From positions 1 to 7,760 of the forward strand of contig JAHRVZ010000081.1 of NCBI GenBank assembly GCA_019090405.1: DNA of 7,760 nt. The letters are read 5' to 3'. The notes beneath the pieces were generated by a model, which did no database searches, was not told the DNA's origin, and saw only the letters and a program-made list of their open reading frames with translations. The DNA is from Paracoccaceae bacterium. GTDB lineage: Bacteria; Pseudomonadota; Alphaproteobacteria; Rhodobacterales; Rhodobacteraceae. Both the position numbers and the translations under genes were made by a program. Positions 6,675 to 7,760 of the stretch are shown here, piece by piece (the stretch's first letter is position 1; each line of letters opens with the position of its first letter).

Positions 6675-7457
6675 ATGCCTTCTCGTCTGTCTCTTTTGAT
6701 GATCCCGCTGTTGGTGTGGATGATGGCGGGCCAGCCAGTGCAGGCACAATCGCGACCGGTAACTGTATTTGCCGCCGCCAGCCTGAAAACTGCACTGGAT
6801 GACGTTGTTACGCTTTACGGCGACGAGACTGGTAAAACTGTTCATATCTCATATGCCGCCAGTTCTGCGCTTGCTTGGCAAATCCGGTATGGAGCTCCGG
6901 CAGATATCTTTATTTCTGCCAATTCCGGTTGGATGGATTGGTTGCAACAGGACGGATTGTTGCGTGACGAAACCCGCATTGATCTGTTGTCCAACAGGCT
7001 GGTTCTGATCGCCGCCCCGGGGAACAATGTGCAATTGGAAATTGCACCGGGTTTTGATCTGGCCGGTGCAATTGGAAAATCCAGGTTGGCAATGGCGCTG
7101 ACAGACGCGGTTCCTGCCGGAATTTACGGTCGCGCGTCCCTGCAACATTTGGGCGTCTGGGATAATATGGCGGATCGCATAGCGCAGTCCGATAATGTGC
7201 GTACCGCACTGATCCATGTGGCAACGGGTCAGGCCACATTGGGCATAGTCTATGCGACAGATGCAATGGCCGATCCAAGAGTGCGAATCGTCGGTGAATT
7301 CCCTTCTGACAGCCATCCCGAAATTCTTTATCCGGCGGCTCTTTTGAACGAAAACCCGTCCCCTGATGCCGTGCTTTTCTTTGGCTTCTTAAACGGGGAC
7401 AAAGCCCGCCTGATATTTGATGAAAACGGCTTTGACCATCCGGATGGCACCCCATGA
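6675..7457 (+). CDS. modA: Molybdate ABC transporter, periplasmic substrate-binding protein ModA
   Basis: Binds molybdate (and usually tungstate) in the periplasm and delivers it to the ModBC importer, which supplies molybdenum cofactor enzymes. The product has 260 residues. A signal peptide with Arg4, a hydrophobic core (about 6-18) and a likely cut after VQA (22-24) is clear. The mature part starts VTVFAAASLK. Oxyanion-site residues line up with E. coli ModA Ser12, Ser39, Ala125, Val152 and Tyr170: Ser36 (AAASLK), Ser63 (YAASSALA), Ala148 (VPAG), Val175 (NVRTAL) and Tyr193 (GIVYATDA). The spacing is the same except for one residue fewer between Ser63 and Ala148. A weak GAAAAG ribosome binding site (6661-6666) lies 8 bases before the ATG. 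The stop overlaps the modB start by 4 bases (ATGA), showing a modAB operon. Regulation by molybdate is usual for the family, but no molybdate box is evident. Confidence 0.96.
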   Translation: MPSRLSLLMIPLLVWMMAGQPVQAQSRPVTVFAAASLKTALDDVVTLYGDETGKTVHISYAASSALAWQIRYGAPADIFISANSGWMDWLQQDGLLRDETRIDLLSNRLVLIAAPGNNVQLEIAPGFDLAGAIGKSRLAMALTDAVPAGIYGRASLQHLGVWDNMADRIAQSDNVRTALIHVATGQATLGIVYATDAMADPRVRIVGEFPSDSHPEILYPAALLNENPSPDAVLFFGFLNGDKARLIFDENGFDHPDGTP

Positions 7458-7760
7458 CCGATTGGCTGGGACCACAGGAATGGCTGGCGGTGGCCTTGTC
7501 ACTAAAGGTATCATTTTGGGCAACGCTGCTAAGCCTGCCCTTGGGGATCGTAACCGCATATGCCCTTGCCCGCGGTCAGTTTCGCGGCAAGCAACTGCTG
7601 AACGCGCTAGTGTATTTGCCCCTGATCCTGCCCCCGGTCGTAACCGGATACCTGCTGCTTTTGACATTCGGGCGGCGCGGGTTGGTTGGCGGCTGGCTTG
7701 AAGAAACCTTTGGCCTTGTGCTGGCCTTTCGCTGGACCGGTGCCGTGCTGGCCGCCGCAA
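7454..7760 (+). CDS. modB: Molybdate ABC transporter permease ModB (3' partial)
   Basis: Inner-membrane permease through which molybdate passes, driven by the ATPase ModC, which is expected beyond the window. The start ATG overlaps the modA stop (ATGA), so translation is coupled. About 102 codons are present before the window ends, with no stop reached; full ModB proteins are usually about 220-230 residues. The visible part reads MTDWLGPQEWLAVALSLKVS, then a membrane segment (SFWATLLSLPLGIVTAYALA, about residues 20-39), a basic loop (RGQFRGK) and a second membrane segment with LPLILPPVVTGYLLLL. FGRRG follows. The LPPVVTGYLLLLTFGRRG region is a signature of ModB among the related sulfate, molybdate and thiosulfate permeases. 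No frameshift or damage is seen in the available part. Confidence 0.95.
   Translation, partial: MTDWLGPQEWLAVALSLKVSFWATLLSLPLGIVTAYALARGQFRGKQLLNALVYLPLILPPVVTGYLLLLTFGRRGLVGGWLEETFGLVLAFRWTGAVLAAA

Noticed and set aside
6910..7455. Open frame of 181 codons on the minus strand under modA
   Set aside because: It is antisense to a fully convincing ModA and its translation shows no recognisable domain; a shadow frame.
7389..7760. Open minus-strand frame under the modA/modB junction, and a plus-strand frame at 7417-7701
   Set aside because: Both overlap the recognisable ModB sequence in other frames and have Arg/Ala-rich composition typical of shadow frames.
1..7760. Mobile element, CRISPR array, tRNA or genomic island
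   Set aside because: No transposase, integrase, regular repeat array or cloverleaf was seen, and all genes share a similar composition.

Overview
The window looks like chromosomal DNA of an alphaproteobacterium, most likely a marine Rhodobacteraceae (Roseobacter-group) species. This rests on the style of the proteins: a KpsE-like capsule protein with a long hydrophilic N-terminal tail, an AsmA protein of the type seen in that family, and a RimO opening with an NPPNLRPDLAP-like leader. Base composition is moderate in GC and broadly even across the window. The assignment comes from recalled protein families, not from a search.

Layout, left to right. (1) Positions 1-2168, plus strand: the 3' part of a KpsE/CtrB/BexC-type capsule export gene, followed after 2 bases by kdsA (Kdo-8-phosphate synthase). 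The two look co-transcribed and co-translated, and link a capsule export machine to supply of the sugar Kdo. (2) A 97-base convergent gap, then an AsmA-family envelope gene on the minus strand (2266-4125). (3) A 103-base divergent intergenic region, then rimO on the plus strand (4229-5617), the radical-SAM enzyme that methylthiolates ribosomal protein S12. (4) An 83-base gap with a palindrome, then an unrecognised gene of 291 residues (5701-6576) that resembles a sulfotransferase but has lost the normal P-loop. (5) A 98-base gap with a 12-base tandem repeat, then modA (6675-7457) and, overlapping it by 4 bases, the first part of modB (7454 to the window end), the start of a molybdate ABC importer operon.

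Functionally this is a mosaic of housekeeping and envelope genes: capsule/Kdo, envelope lipid homeostasis, ribosome modification and molybdate uptake. I saw no mobile element, CRISPR array, tRNA or rRNA, and no gene-free stretch over 300 bases. I found no clear undescribed multi-gene system. The strongest unknown is the degenerate sulfotransferase-like gene. Smaller leads are a possibly leaderless rimO transcript and a 9-base motif shared at nearly the same distance before two start codons.
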